A stretch of 64,000 bases of DNA from Lepidodermella squamata. Its lineage: Eukaryota > Gastrotricha. Below, in pieces: positions 23,305 to 34,500 of this stretch. The notes below the pieces were generated by a model. The model had not been told where the DNA came from and did not search any database. It saw only the letters and a list, made by a program, of their open reading frames with translations. The translations under genes were made by a program, and so were the position numbers. The first letter of the stretch is position 1. Each line of letters begins with the position of its first letter. The stretch is taken from the NCBI GenBank assembly GCA_047495785.1, contig JBLDXI010000031.1:1-64000 (forward strand), read 5' to 3'.

Positions 23305-23446
23305 GCACCCTATTAGTAGTTGCCGCTTGCTTTTTCTCGGAAAAGCGTAGCGTCATCTCTCCCGCCAGGTGCGATAAAGACATCGCTTCAAGGCGTTTTT
23401 TCGATAGATTTTCATTCAATCGAAAGGTTATATGACGCGGATATTA
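23305..23446 (+). ncRNA. H/ACA snoRNA copy 5 (helix 69 guide, AUA box)
   Basis: 5' hairpin with the same pocket strands, upper-stem CGCT/AGCG and an apical GCTTTTT/GGAAAAGC-like extension. Hinge ATAAAG only approximates ANANNA. 3' hairpin nearly identical to copy 3: upper stem TTTCGAT/ATCGAAA, pockets AGGCGTTT and GGTTATA. The lower stem CGCTTCA/TGACGCG keeps pairing through base changes relative to copy 3. The terminal box is AUA (23441-23443), a known variant of ACA, 15 nt from the stem. It lies in intron 23265-23468. Confidence 0.82.
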
Positions 23447-23642
23447 ATGTCAATTTCTCCCATTTCAGCTAATTGGCCTCCAGACCTGTCAAATATGGTG
23501 CTAAAATTCTGACTTGATTTCCTGTGATATTTTATTATGGTGGATTCTTTTCAATAAAACTGATCACTTCATTTTGATTTGCGTTTATTTTGTTTTATTC
23601 ATAATTTTTGCTCTTAAATTAGACGACTTTTGAAGGTGAAAA

Positions 23643-26600
23643 ATGGCAGATGATGCCGCAAAGGACTTGCCATTTCGAGCCGAATACGCGAAAAGTGGCC
23701 GGGCAGGGTGTCGCGGGTGCAAGGAAACTATTTCTCAAGACTCGCTACGCCTCGCGGTCATGATCCAGAGCCCGCATTTCGACGGGAAAATGCCCAATTG
23801 GTACCACTACGCGTGTTTCTGGAAGAAAGCTCGAGTTCAGAAGACAGAAGATATTCACGGGTTTCACTCACTGCGGTGGGAAGATCAGCAGAAAATTGAG
23901 AAGCAAATCGGAGGAGGTGGGGCCGCGGGTGGAGATGCGGCTGCCTCGTCCGGAAAAGGCAAAGGCAAGGGCAAAAAAGGCGCCGCGGCAGCAGCAGCTG
24001 TTGATGATTCCGGGACACGAGATTTTAAGGTGGAATACGCGAAATCAGGCGGGTCCAAGTGCCGCGCTTGCGAGGAGAAAATTCCGAAAAATGAAGCTCG
24101 GTTAGGGAAAATGGACTACGAGTCTGACCAGGCGAAGATGTACGGACCTCAGGTGAGAATATTAAACTGAATTTAGCCGACTTTCGATAGCTGCTCTTCA
24201 AAACCGCTAGGCATTTTAATTATGAAATATATCAATAGGGCTTAACGGCGAATTATCCGCTCATTTACGCCGATCCTTGCAGTTGTTAATTGTTTAAATC
24301 GAAAATAATTTTGGTAAAATTTCAAAAAAATTTGAATCGCACAAATCTAATTCTGATTTCGGAAATGCTAAAAAATGTCAGATTTCTCGAAAAACTTGAT
24401 CGAAAATTTTTCTGATACGACTACTTTCAGAATCAATCAATATTTACTTGTTGGGTTTTATCTATTGAATCGTAATTTAACTGATTTTTCAGACTCTGTG
24501 GCACCACGTTCAATGTTTTGTTGATAAACGCGTCGATCTCGGCTTCACGACTGAATTGAATGTCGAAACGTGCGCCGGATTTGCGCAGCTCGAGAAGGAA
24601 GACCAACAGCGACTGGTCACCCTACTCGGCAAGGGCGAGTCATCGCGGCCGAAAAGTGTCACAAATCAGGATAAAGAGGACGGCAAGAAGTCGTCGAAAA
24701 AACGCAAGGCCAAGGACGAGCCGGATAACGAAGATTCGATCTCAACAACATCGACCGCGGTCGAGAATAAAAAAGCAAAGGACGATGTCGCCGAGCAACT
24801 CAAGTTGCAGAATAAAGAAATCTGGGAAGTTCGCGATAAATTACAAAATTCAGATTTGAGCACGCGAGATATGAAAGAATTGCTCGAATTCAACGACCAG
24901 CACGTGCCTGAGGCCGGGAAATTGATCGAACGACTCGCTGATTGCCTGCTATTCGGCGCTTTAGCCCTGTGCCCTGAATGTAAAAAGGGTCATTTAGTCC
25001 ACTCAGATACGTGCAATGCCTATCGTTGCACTGGTCAAATGACTGAATGGGCGAAATGTGCCTATCAAACTAAGACCCCGAAACGGAAAAAGATGGTATT
25101 TCCGGACGACCTCAAAGAATCGGTTGATATTTTCAAAAAATATAAATACAAAGCGAGAGAGCGAATTTTCCCGCCAGATCGCGTTAATCCCGTGAAAAAG
25201 GAGGAGGCTACTTCGAAAACTGACGATTCGAAACCGTTATCTCTGCTGAAATTTGTTGTCAGTGGTCGAATGACACGGCCTGTCAACGAATTGCGCCAGG
25301 CTTTGAGTAATTTAGGCGCTACAATAGCCGCTGATGTCGATGGCACGGTCATCGCCCTGGTCACGAGCTCAGCTGAGGCGAAAAAAGGCTCGGCGAAATC
25401 GAAAATAATCCAATCAGCCGAAACTGCCGATATCCACGTTGTCGGCGAGGAATTTATCACCGAAGTCCTTGAAGTGGCGAAAAATTCGAAATTGAAAGTT
25501 GTTGTTCAAGACCCGGGTCAACCTGCAGACCCGGTTCCGGACGGATTCACCAATTTGGCTGATTTGATTGTGAAACATCAGATTGTGCCGAATTGCGGTG
25601 GTAATGTCAATTCGAGGATTCGGTTGAATTTGGCGAAGTCGATGGGTATTGTTGCGAAATCAACTGCGGCGTTGAAATCGGGCCTGAAATCGGATTATAA
25701 AAGCGGCCCAGAAACGAAAAAGTTCAAGGTCAAAGGCCGCTCGGCCGTTGATCCAGACTCAGGTTAGTTCATTTTTTGAAAAAATATTTAAAAAAAGAAA
25801 TGTCGGAACATTTTACGCGAGAATATGTAATTGGTATAAATTTTCAGGAACAAAATTCAAGAACAAAAAAAATGTCTGAATCTAAGATTTAAATTAATTT
25901 TTGCAATTCCAAAACTAAAAAATTGAAAAAAATTATTATTTCGATTCAATTAATTTTTCGTAAATACGAAACCGAAACAATAGGTATTCTTTTTAGCCAT
26001 TTTGTTGCCTTTTTCAAGTAATCTCGCGTCTCGCGTATTATTTTCGGTCACATCTTCGGACTATTCGATACAGGCGGCGGTCAGAATAGCCGATCGTCGC
26101 CTCACTTTGCGTCCGTACATCAATTTTTCACGGCTTGAAAAGCCAACTTGACTACAAAGTCGATCGGTCGTTACCGTGGCCGAACGGGACAGATTTCAGT
26201 TGGACATTACATTTTCTCGTTAAATTCTTTTCCTAGGTTTGGACGACGAAGCTCACGTGCTGGAAGAAGGCTCTTGCATTTGGAATTGCGTCCTCAATTT
26301 GGTATCGATCGAAAACAAAATGAATTCCTACTACAGGCTACAATTGATAGAAAGCGACACCAAGTAAATTTTGTGATTTTTTTCCTCATTTTTTTTATAA
26401 TTTATTCCGAATTTTATCAGGAAAACTTGGTGGGTTTTCCGAGCTTGGGGTCGAATTGGCACAACCATTGGCAGCAACAAACTTGAGAGGTACTCGAGTA
26501 AGGACAAAGCCAAGGATAATTTCGAAGAGGTGTTTCTTGAAAAAACCGGCAATCCGTGGAATAAGGGCGCGTTTTCCCGCCAGAAAATCCCAGGCCGCTT

Positions 26601-29600
26601 CTACCCGGTCGACGTTGATTTCGGGGTCGACCCTGATGAACAGGCGAGCAGTTTGTCGCTGGACAAGGCCGGCGGTTCGTCGAAGCTGCCGAAGGAGGTT
26701 CAAGAGTTGATCCGGTTGATCTTTGACGTCAAAATGATGAAGAAGATCATGGCTGAGATGGAGATTGATTTGAAGAAAATGCCACTCGGTAGACTGAGCA
26801 AGTCGCAAATTCAACAGGTTTGTATTACAATTTTTTAATGGGGCTGGTTTGATTCAAGTTGACGTGGTCAGTTTAGTCAGCTTTCCGAACATAAGAGGAT
26901 AATTATTAGCATGGGTGATTCCTTGCGTGCTAAAACAATTAAAACCTTTAAAATCCTTAATCGCGCGTTCAAGAAGACTGGAAAGATAGTGTTTGTATAG
27001 TTTTCTATTTAATTTTCTGCTCCCAGCTGAAGACCAAAAGCATGAAAGGGAATAATCAGTTGTTTCATCGAAGATTTAAAAGATTTAAAAGAGAAGTTAA
27101 TTTCATGGCGATAGAGGATCCCCGCGGTCGCTCGAGCTTTTGAAGGATCAATTTTCTTAACTGCGGACTCCACTTAGGTCCAGACCACTCTGTGTAGTCA
27201 TCGCGTGTTCTTTGATCTCATAGTGCACGAGACCCCGCGTTGGGCTTACTGCAACAGACACGGAGAAGTTATTTCCAGGACTTGACGTTGGCATTTTCGT
27301 AATAGCCCGCTTGCCTTTTTTGCCCGACCGAATCACCCTCGTGCCCAGAGACATTGATTGAAACTCTAGACACAGAACGGGTTGGCCGACGGAAAAACCG
27401 GCAAGAGAATCACCAGCCGGTTGAACCGTGAATTGAGGCCATATTGAGGCTCTGACATTTGAGTGGTGTTGAAAGACGGTTCATTCGAATAGACGCCGGT
27501 GTCGAACGGCATGGAGGATAACAAACTGACATTCGAGGGTGTTGTGAAAGTCACGGTGGTAGCTCGGTTGCTGACTGCGGGCTCTTGAACAATAGTTCTC
27601 GTAATCGACATTTGTCGATGTCGGAGAAACGCATTGTGGGCGGGAAATCGATCCATGCCACTATGGTGCTGCGGCGCGGACGGACGCGTCGACGTTGGCG
27701 GGCGATAACCAGACCTAAGCTTATAAGGCAAAAACTTGGGGAAGCCGTCAACAAAAATTGGATTCATGAATTCGCCCAAATAACGACCTATCTTATTGCA
27801 GCCGTAACAGGCAGTTACGGTGCGTCGACAAACAGTGCAGCGACTAGCGGCGTGTCCGCAACGGGCAGTCTCAGGCGATGCCAGGCCTTCACCTGCATCC
27901 CCGACGACCAGTGCCCCGTTCGGAGGCAGAACTTCGTTGCGAGCAGCAATCTGGATGGCATACTCCAACCTAAAGCGGGTAAAAATATTCACCAAGATCA
28001 ACGTTGCGTTATCTTTTAAGTAATTCGAAACAAAGTTCTTGCAGCCCTCCGTTTGGATCGGCAGAGTTGCGAAAAACAATTTTGCCAGGATTTCTTGATT
28101 GTAAAAAGAATCTCCGCCTTGCTGCGACTTCAATTTGTTAAGGACCTTGCTAAAACTTGCGATATGGGCATCGGGCGAAGTCCCTAAAAGAAAAACAGGT
28201 AAATCGCGGTAAGCCACCAGCGACTGGACGACTGGACGAGTGGATGGTCGAGCGTGAGAGCGGCGTTGACGTCATTCCAACACTTCACGGCCGAATAGTT
28301 ATCATTGATGATGAACGTAAGGTGTTCACCAATCGTTCGCGCGATTGCATAGCGGATCTCGCCATTGAGGATCGTCCACCAACGCTCGTTGTTACCATCA
28401 GCCGGCGGTTCAGCGGTTCCCGTCATGATTTCCAGCGCACCTTTCAAATGAAACATCTGGTTCCGCCAAGCGGCCAGGTTGGTCGTGTCGTTGAGTACAA
28501 CCTTGAATTCTTCGCTTCCTGAGCCCATAACAATATTGAGTTTCCAAATTGCGCACGAGCCGATAAATCGAATAAAAATTGCGTAGGTTCGTGCGACTAG
28601 CACCGAATTAGACAGCATTCCAGCCACAGGGCTAGCACACCTTCCACACACCTAAAGCAATAGGGAAAATTAAAATTTAATTTTTCTAAATTTTCTTAGG
28701 CTTACACCGTGCTATCCGATCTGCAAAAAGCTATCGAAAACCCACCCAGCGACGGCGCCTCGAACAAGCAGTATGTTTTCATCGACGCTTCAAACCGCTT
28801 CTACTCGCTGATCCCGCACGATTTCGGCATGAATGCCCCGCCTCTCATCGATTCTTTGAAGGCGATTCAAGACAAAACGACCATGCTGGACGAACTGATG
28901 CAAATCGAACTCGCGTATCGAATGTTGTCCGATTCCGGGCAAAGCGGCGCCGAAGACCCGTTGGACGTGCACTACAAGCAGTTGAAGACGGAAATCGTCC
29001 CTGTTGATAAGGCGAGTGATGAGTTCAAGCTGTTGGAGCGGTATGTCAAGAACACGCACGCGGCCACGCATTCGCAGTACAAACTGGTCGTCCAGGACGT
29101 GTTTCGGGTGGATCGCAGCGGCGAGGCGGGTCGGTTCGAGCCGTTCCATAAACTGCATAACCACCAGCTGTTGTGGCACGGGTCGCGGCTCACCAATTTC
29201 GTCGGCATTCTCAGTCAAGGTATGCATGAAAACATTAATAGCTATGCTGTCATGCGGGGAAACTTTGGACAAAACCCGTGTTTTTTTTCGGTTTTAAGAT
29301 TATTCCTAATTCAGAAAATTAAGACAGAGATGTTAACCTGTCCAAAATTACCCAGCGCAACCCCTTTTAACTGAGTTATTATCCAATTATTCAAATTTCA
29401 AATACACATAAGTAACGCAAAATATAAAATGCCATACGAATAGTAATCAAGTATGTCTCATGTGAATGGGAAATGGGATTAAAAAATCCGAAGAAATGTT
29501 ATCCAACCAGTTAAAAACCGAAAATTACCGAACCAGTTACCATCGGGGTTTTTCAGGGTTTTCTCCGGTAAATTTTTAATTTATTCGGTAGAGTCGTGGA

Positions 29601-30437
29601 TAAATGATGGAAGACATCCCCCAGCGGGCTTAATTCCAAAAAATAACCTATTTATTATCTAAAAAATGTCCAAAATTGAAAATGGTATGCCCATTTTAGC
29701 GAATAAACGCCTAATTTTTCAATCTTGAAATTTTGAACTCTTCTGGAATTTTTTTACCATCTTGATGAAATGTTGATAATTTTTAGGTCTAAGGATCGCG
29801 CCTCCTGAAGCGCCGTCGACTGGTTACATGTTCGGAAAGGGCGTTTATTTCGCCGATATGGTCTCGAAATCGGCGAATTACTGCTTCACCTCGGCTATGA
29901 ACAACACGGGCCTGTTGCTGCTATCAGACGTGGCTCTCGGAAATCCTCACGAGGTTCTACATGCGAAGAGCTTCAGCAAAGCGCCTCAGGTATTTATTCA
30001 AGATGCTAAGGCTGAAAATGTATCGAAAATTGAAATACAGAAAAAATGAGGAGGATTTTTTAATTTAAAGTTTTTTTGAAATCCCAAATTTTTTGAACGT
30101 GATTTTTGAATTATCACTCGAAATATGGTTTTTCGAGTTTCACATCTCTAAAATATTTTCTCATAATTTCGATTTTCGTACTTGAAATGTAATTTTTTGT
30201 GTTTTATTCCAGGGATTTCATTCGGTCAAAGGCTGTGGCATGACGTGTCCGGATCCGAATGGCGCCGCCCAGTTGCCGGTGGCTGACGCCGGTTACGAAA
30301 TCACGGTGCCCTGTGGCAAGCCCAAACAGTCGGGCGCTGCTGGATCGTCGCTGCTCTACAACGAATTCATCGTGTACGACGAGGCTCAAATCCGCCTGCG
30401 CTACCTGCTGAAACTCGACTTCAAATACAGCGTTTGA
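23643..30437 (+). CDS. PARP1: Poly(ADP-ribose) polymerase 1, complete, 1083 aa
   Basis: Seven exons: 23643-24152, 24493-25762, 26237-26363, 26421-26817, 28700-29219, 29787-29989, 30213-30437. Order: zinc finger 1 (C-x2-C in CRGCKE, H-x2-C in WYHYACFW), a Gly/Lys/Ala-rich linker, zinc finger 2 ([14 protein letters not shown]), PADR1/zinc 3 (CPECKKGH ... YRCTG), BRCT (about residues 417-510), WGR ([15 protein letters not shown]), helical regulatory domain, ART domain. The catalytic triad is intact: His928 (LLWHGSR), Tyr962 (GKGVYFADM), Glu1060 ([10 protein letters not shown]). Nuclear enzyme that senses DNA breaks and builds poly(ADP-ribose) from NAD+. It starts only about 64 bp after the snoRNA host's AATAAA, next to an acceptor-like TAG at 23622. 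Its fourth intron (26818-28699) contains an antisense gag-like relic. AATAAA at 30571. Confidence 0.96.
27366..28651 (-). mobile_element. Ty1/copia-like gag relic in PARP1 intron 4, antisense
   Basis: Two overlapping minus-strand frames (28184-28651 and 27366-28217) read like the gag of Ty1/copia retrotransposons. The first has the N-terminal pattern [19 protein letters not shown] and the ...[13 protein letters not shown]...[10 protein letters not shown] segment of DUF4219/UBN2-type gag. The second has a degraded zinc knuckle ([14 protein letters not shown]; the usual His and last Cys are replaced). There is a frame change near 28200 and no protease, integrase, reverse transcriptase or LTRs, so it is a fragment. 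It lies in the largest PARP1 intron, opposite to PARP1 transcription. A domesticated gag is possible but less likely. Confidence 0.6.
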
Positions 30438-31515
30438 ATAACACATTCCAGTCGGACATTTTATGCACAAAATATCAGAGACCATATTGACAATGCCATG
30501 AACATTTTTCATTTCTATATAACCTCATTACGCAGTGATATTATAATAATATTGTAAAAATTACGCGTGTAATAAAAAATTCGTGTTTCTTGAGCGAATT
30601 TCCACGGAAAAATTTGAGCTGAAACTGGTTTGAAATTGCTGCAACGCCTGTTGTTTGAAGAAGCGGACTCGTGATAATGAATGTTTTACGGTTGTTGAGA
30701 ACATTACCTGCTCTTGATTTTTCGTTTCGTTATGCCATTTTTCAGTATATTAATAATTTTGTGAGGCTATATTCCGGTTGATTGTATCGAATTATCTTGT
30801 ATTAAATAAAGGGAAATTTGAAAATATTCTTGCAGAGTTTTTCATCGAAGTAACACGGTGAGTGAATCGGGATTCATCGCAAACCCACCCGGTAGCGTGT
30901 GGTAAAGATGAGCAGCTTGTGCGAGAAACGTGATGTTATTCACGAGAAACGTGAACCTCATGATATTTCACGCAAATTATTTCAATATTTAAGCTTGATT
31001 TCGTGGCAATTTAGAACTCTTGTCTCTTGTCTGCCTAACCTTGAAGAATTTCAAGTTGCGGGTAATTTTGATAGATCTGCCCTAAATTCGGATCGACTTT
31101 TGATTTGGTTTTCGAGAACACAGAAATTCCCACTTTCCTTATTCATGCCAAATATGAATAAAACATCTAAAAGGGAAACATCTAAAAAGGTTAAGAACCT
31201 GTTACTCCTATCGTTTCAAAGGTAACCCCGCGTAAAGGTATATTCATCTGACTGAGCCAGAATTAACGGCGATCTATATAATAAAAGTAGAATTAACTTT
31301 GAACGTCATGGAATTTGAGAGAAATTTTGAAAAAATGGGGTCACAGTTACGCAACTGCTGGAAAGATGTAAGCATAAGATTTCAACTTTGTTACGCAATC
31401 ATAATCCGAACATTGTTCGATTGGTTCGTAGACAATCACAGCCGCACAACGTCATTTTTCATCGCTGTTAGCACGACCTTTTTCAGAATTTTTGTCAACT
31501 CGAAACGCGATAGTA
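30438..31515. other. Spacer between PARP1 and the second PARP paralogue
   Basis: Contains the PARP1 3' UTR (AATAAA 30571-30576). No gene recognised; an open frame at 30899-31225 has no domain signal. The promoter of the next gene should lie here. Confidence 0.4.
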
Positions 31516-34500
31516 ATGACTCGATCCGAGCCGAAATCTGGCCACGACCGGCCTTACAAAGCTGAGTACGCGAAAAGCGGTGGTTCGCACTGCCACCGGT
31601 GTAACAACATGATTGCCGATGGCTCGTTACGCTTGGCTGAAATGCCCGATGCGGCGACGGTTCCGGACGCGCGGACGCCGCAGTACTTTCACTTTTCCTG
31701 CTTCTGGCGCAAACATACCGCCAAAAGTTTGAACGAATTCGAAAATTGGCGCGATTTACGCTCGGCTGACCAGCAAGCTATGGAAGAAGCTATTCACGGT
31801 TGGCTGAACCTTTCAATTTAAAACTTCTTCAAATTCCAAAAATTTTAATTATTTATTTAAATTAAAATTTTTTAATTTTTTTCAGGTATGCATACTGCGG
31901 GCGAGACGACCGAGGAAGAAGAAGAAGCGTCGGAACTTGCGGGCGAAGTTGCAACTGAGAAGCAAAGGGTGCCGGAAGCTGCTCAAGCGGCACTCGAGGC
32001 TGGCGCCCATCGAGCCGGTCTTCGAACTTTTAAAATCGGCTATGCTAGGTCACGTGGCAGCCGGTGCCGGGCTTGCGATGAAAACATCAACATGGGCGAT
32101 GTTCGAATCGGAAAACACGACGGTAATTTTATTGCCCTAATTTCAGACATTTTCGAAGTTTTAAATTTGAAAATTTTGATTTTTAGTGGACACCGAACAT
32201 GCATTGATGTACGGACCCCGGATTCAGTATCACCACATCAGATGCTTTGTAGCGAATCGACAAGAGCTGGACTTTCCGTCCAATGCGAAACTCGAACAAA
32301 TAGCCGGATTCAACACGCTTCGCGACCACGACAAACGGCGATTGGTCGAAGCCCTGGGCGGTAAGATGCCACCTAAGCAGACACCAAAGGGTGGTGACCA
32401 AGAGACCCGACCTGGCCGAGATTCCGGTCTTGGCGATGAGGAGGAGCATCATCAAAAAACTACGACGACCTTCAAACCGCATGTTGCCGCTGATTTCCGG
32501 GGTGAAGGCATCAAGACGATGAAGCCGGAGGAGGCGGAGAGGGAGAGGGAGAGGGAGGAAGAGGCTGGGGGCGAGGAAGAATACGAGGAAGGCGATGTGT
32601 CTGAAGGCCCGGCTCGGCGGGTCATTGCTCGGCGCCAATCAAGAAAAATGGAGCATGAGCAGCAGCAACATCAGCAAAAGGAAAATCGCGAGCAAGAAGA
32701 GCAGCCGATGGAGCAGGGGAGTGGGGGCGATGAGGTGAAGGAACAAAAATCACCCCATTTAGCGGCCTTCCGACCTCCGCCCTTACTTGAATCAGGTAAA
32801 ATTTAAAAAAATTGGCGGAATGAGGCCAACATTTTTCGATTTTTTCAATTTTGAAATTTTAAAATTTAAATTTTTCAAAATTCGAAATTAGTGCGGATCC
32901 AGGATATTACTTGGAAATTTTTCCAATTCGCTTTCACATTTTCAATTTTAATATTTTACTATTTTAGGTGAAAGGCCGTTGAATAACCTTCGATTTTTCA
33001 TTGCGGGTCGCATGCAGCGCCGCTCGCTGGCCGAGGTGCGCGAGGACCTGGTTCGCCTCGGCGCCACTATTGTACCGGAACCTGATGACACGACCGTGGC
33101 GGCTGTTGTCTCCGATTACAAGGCCCGCATCGGCTCCCACAGCACCCACGTCCGAGCTGCCATAAAAGCCGATGTTCACGTCGTGGGCGAGGTAATCTTT
33201 TTTTTTAATTTTCCTGCATTTCTGTCGATTTTTTCAATTTAAAAAAATGGAAAAAACTTTTAAACATTTTCAAAAATTCAAAAATCTCCATTTTTCATTT
33301 TCATTTTATGAATTTTGTTATTTTTTAGGATTTTGTGGATGACTGTGTTGCCGCCGCTCAAGCTGGTCGCCTCGTCGCTGACCCTGCCTCGTACCACGAG
33401 GCGAAACATAACGGCTCGGTATGGTTGGCTGAGTTGGTCGAGCGTCACGCTCTGGTTTCGAATTGCGGCAGTGACGTGGCGGCCCGAATTCGCCGCTGTT
33501 TAGCCGCGTCCCACGAAATCGGCGGCCGGCACTTGGGCAAGTCAACGGCCGAGGCGATTGAGTCGTCGCCGAAAAAAGGCGAGAAAGGCGAAGGCGTGGA
33601 GGAAAAACGCCCGAAAGTGGAACCTCGGCGAACGGTTGATCCCGAATCAGGTACTTCTAAAAATTTGAAAATAATTCAAACTTGAAATTTGATTGATTTC
33701 CCTATTTCTGGGAAGTCTCCAGAATCTTGCTATGATTTTTTCCAAAAATAAAGATAGGTCTATAAGCATTTTCACCAATAAAGTCGAGTTCCCAGCGCCC
33801 AATTTTTTAAGCGCCGAATAGCTATTTTGGCTTATTTTCTTTTGTTGATAGGTACTGAGGCTCTGGGATTCTCGGTACCAGTTAGGTAGAAACATGTTTA
33901 TTTTAGGCCTCTATGACCTTTGGTATCGGAAAAATTACTGATTTGAAAAACCGACCCGTGGAATCACCATCGGCATGAAAAAATTTAAGATAAAAAAGAT
34001 TAGGTACCATATTTTGGAGAAATTTAGTGCTGGAACCCAAGGGTCACTTGCTGGAACACTTGGACTGATTAGATATTGCGTGCGGAACCTTGAAGTTTCG
34101 TGGAAATTCCCAAGAGTTTCAAGCGCTTTCGAGAAAAAATTAAATTCTGTTCAAAAATTCAGTTGGCTTAAAAAAAGTGGCCACATAAAGCAGAGAAAAT
34201 TCTGGACGAAAAATAGTATCTTGCCGATGCAAGTCGTTTGCGACTAGCTGAGATGGAAGATAGAATTGAAAAATCGCCGGTGAATTTCAGGAAACAAGTC
34301 CAAAGAAGAGCTTTTGCGTAGCCTTTCAATTTGAAGTTAGCTGTTGGCAGTTACAGTGATTGGAATGATTTCAACTGAGCGATTGAGCGTTGTAATTTTG
34401 CATCTTAGCTCAGTGTTTGGTTCAGCTCAATTCATCATCGATATGTTAATCAGCCTGATTTTGAGAATTCGGGTCACCATTCTCCATTAAAAAGGACGTG

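Larger units (their letters stand above)
22033..23580 (+). ncRNA. snoRNA host gene with seven small exons and six introns
   Basis: Exons inferred from GT..AG borders: about 22033-22080, 22269-22312, 22511-22579, 22757-22801, 22994-23045, 23209-23264 and 23469 to a poly(A) site after AATAAA at 23553. Internal exons are 44-69 nt, share no frame or protein pattern, and contain stops. The introns (about 160-205 nt) each carry one copy of a shared element: five H/ACA snoRNAs in introns 2-6. The first intron (22081-22268) has no recognisable copy. Conserved introns with throw-away exons are the hallmark of snoRNA host genes such as UHG or gas5. The host ends only about 60-90 bp before PARP1, so the two may be co-transcribed. 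Exon 1 start is uncertain. Confidence 0.8.

Noticed and set aside
22346-23446. The five hairpins as a microRNA cluster (TAGTAGTTG resembles let-7-like text)
   Set aside because: The 5' hairpins have a large internal pocket, and each is followed by a hinge box, a second hairpin and ACA/AUA at H/ACA distances; one copy per host intron fits snoRNAs better.
24560-24859. Basic 99-codon frame inside PARP1
   Set aside because: Shadow frame of the zinc finger 2/linker exon.
28157-28522. Plus-strand 121-codon frame in PARP1 intron 4
   Set aside because: Antisense of the gag-like relic, which has recognisable motifs.
30899-31565. Open frames before the second PARP paralogue
   Set aside because: AT-rich, no domain; the real PARP reading begins with the ATG at 31516, and upstream in-frame codons are part of the leader.
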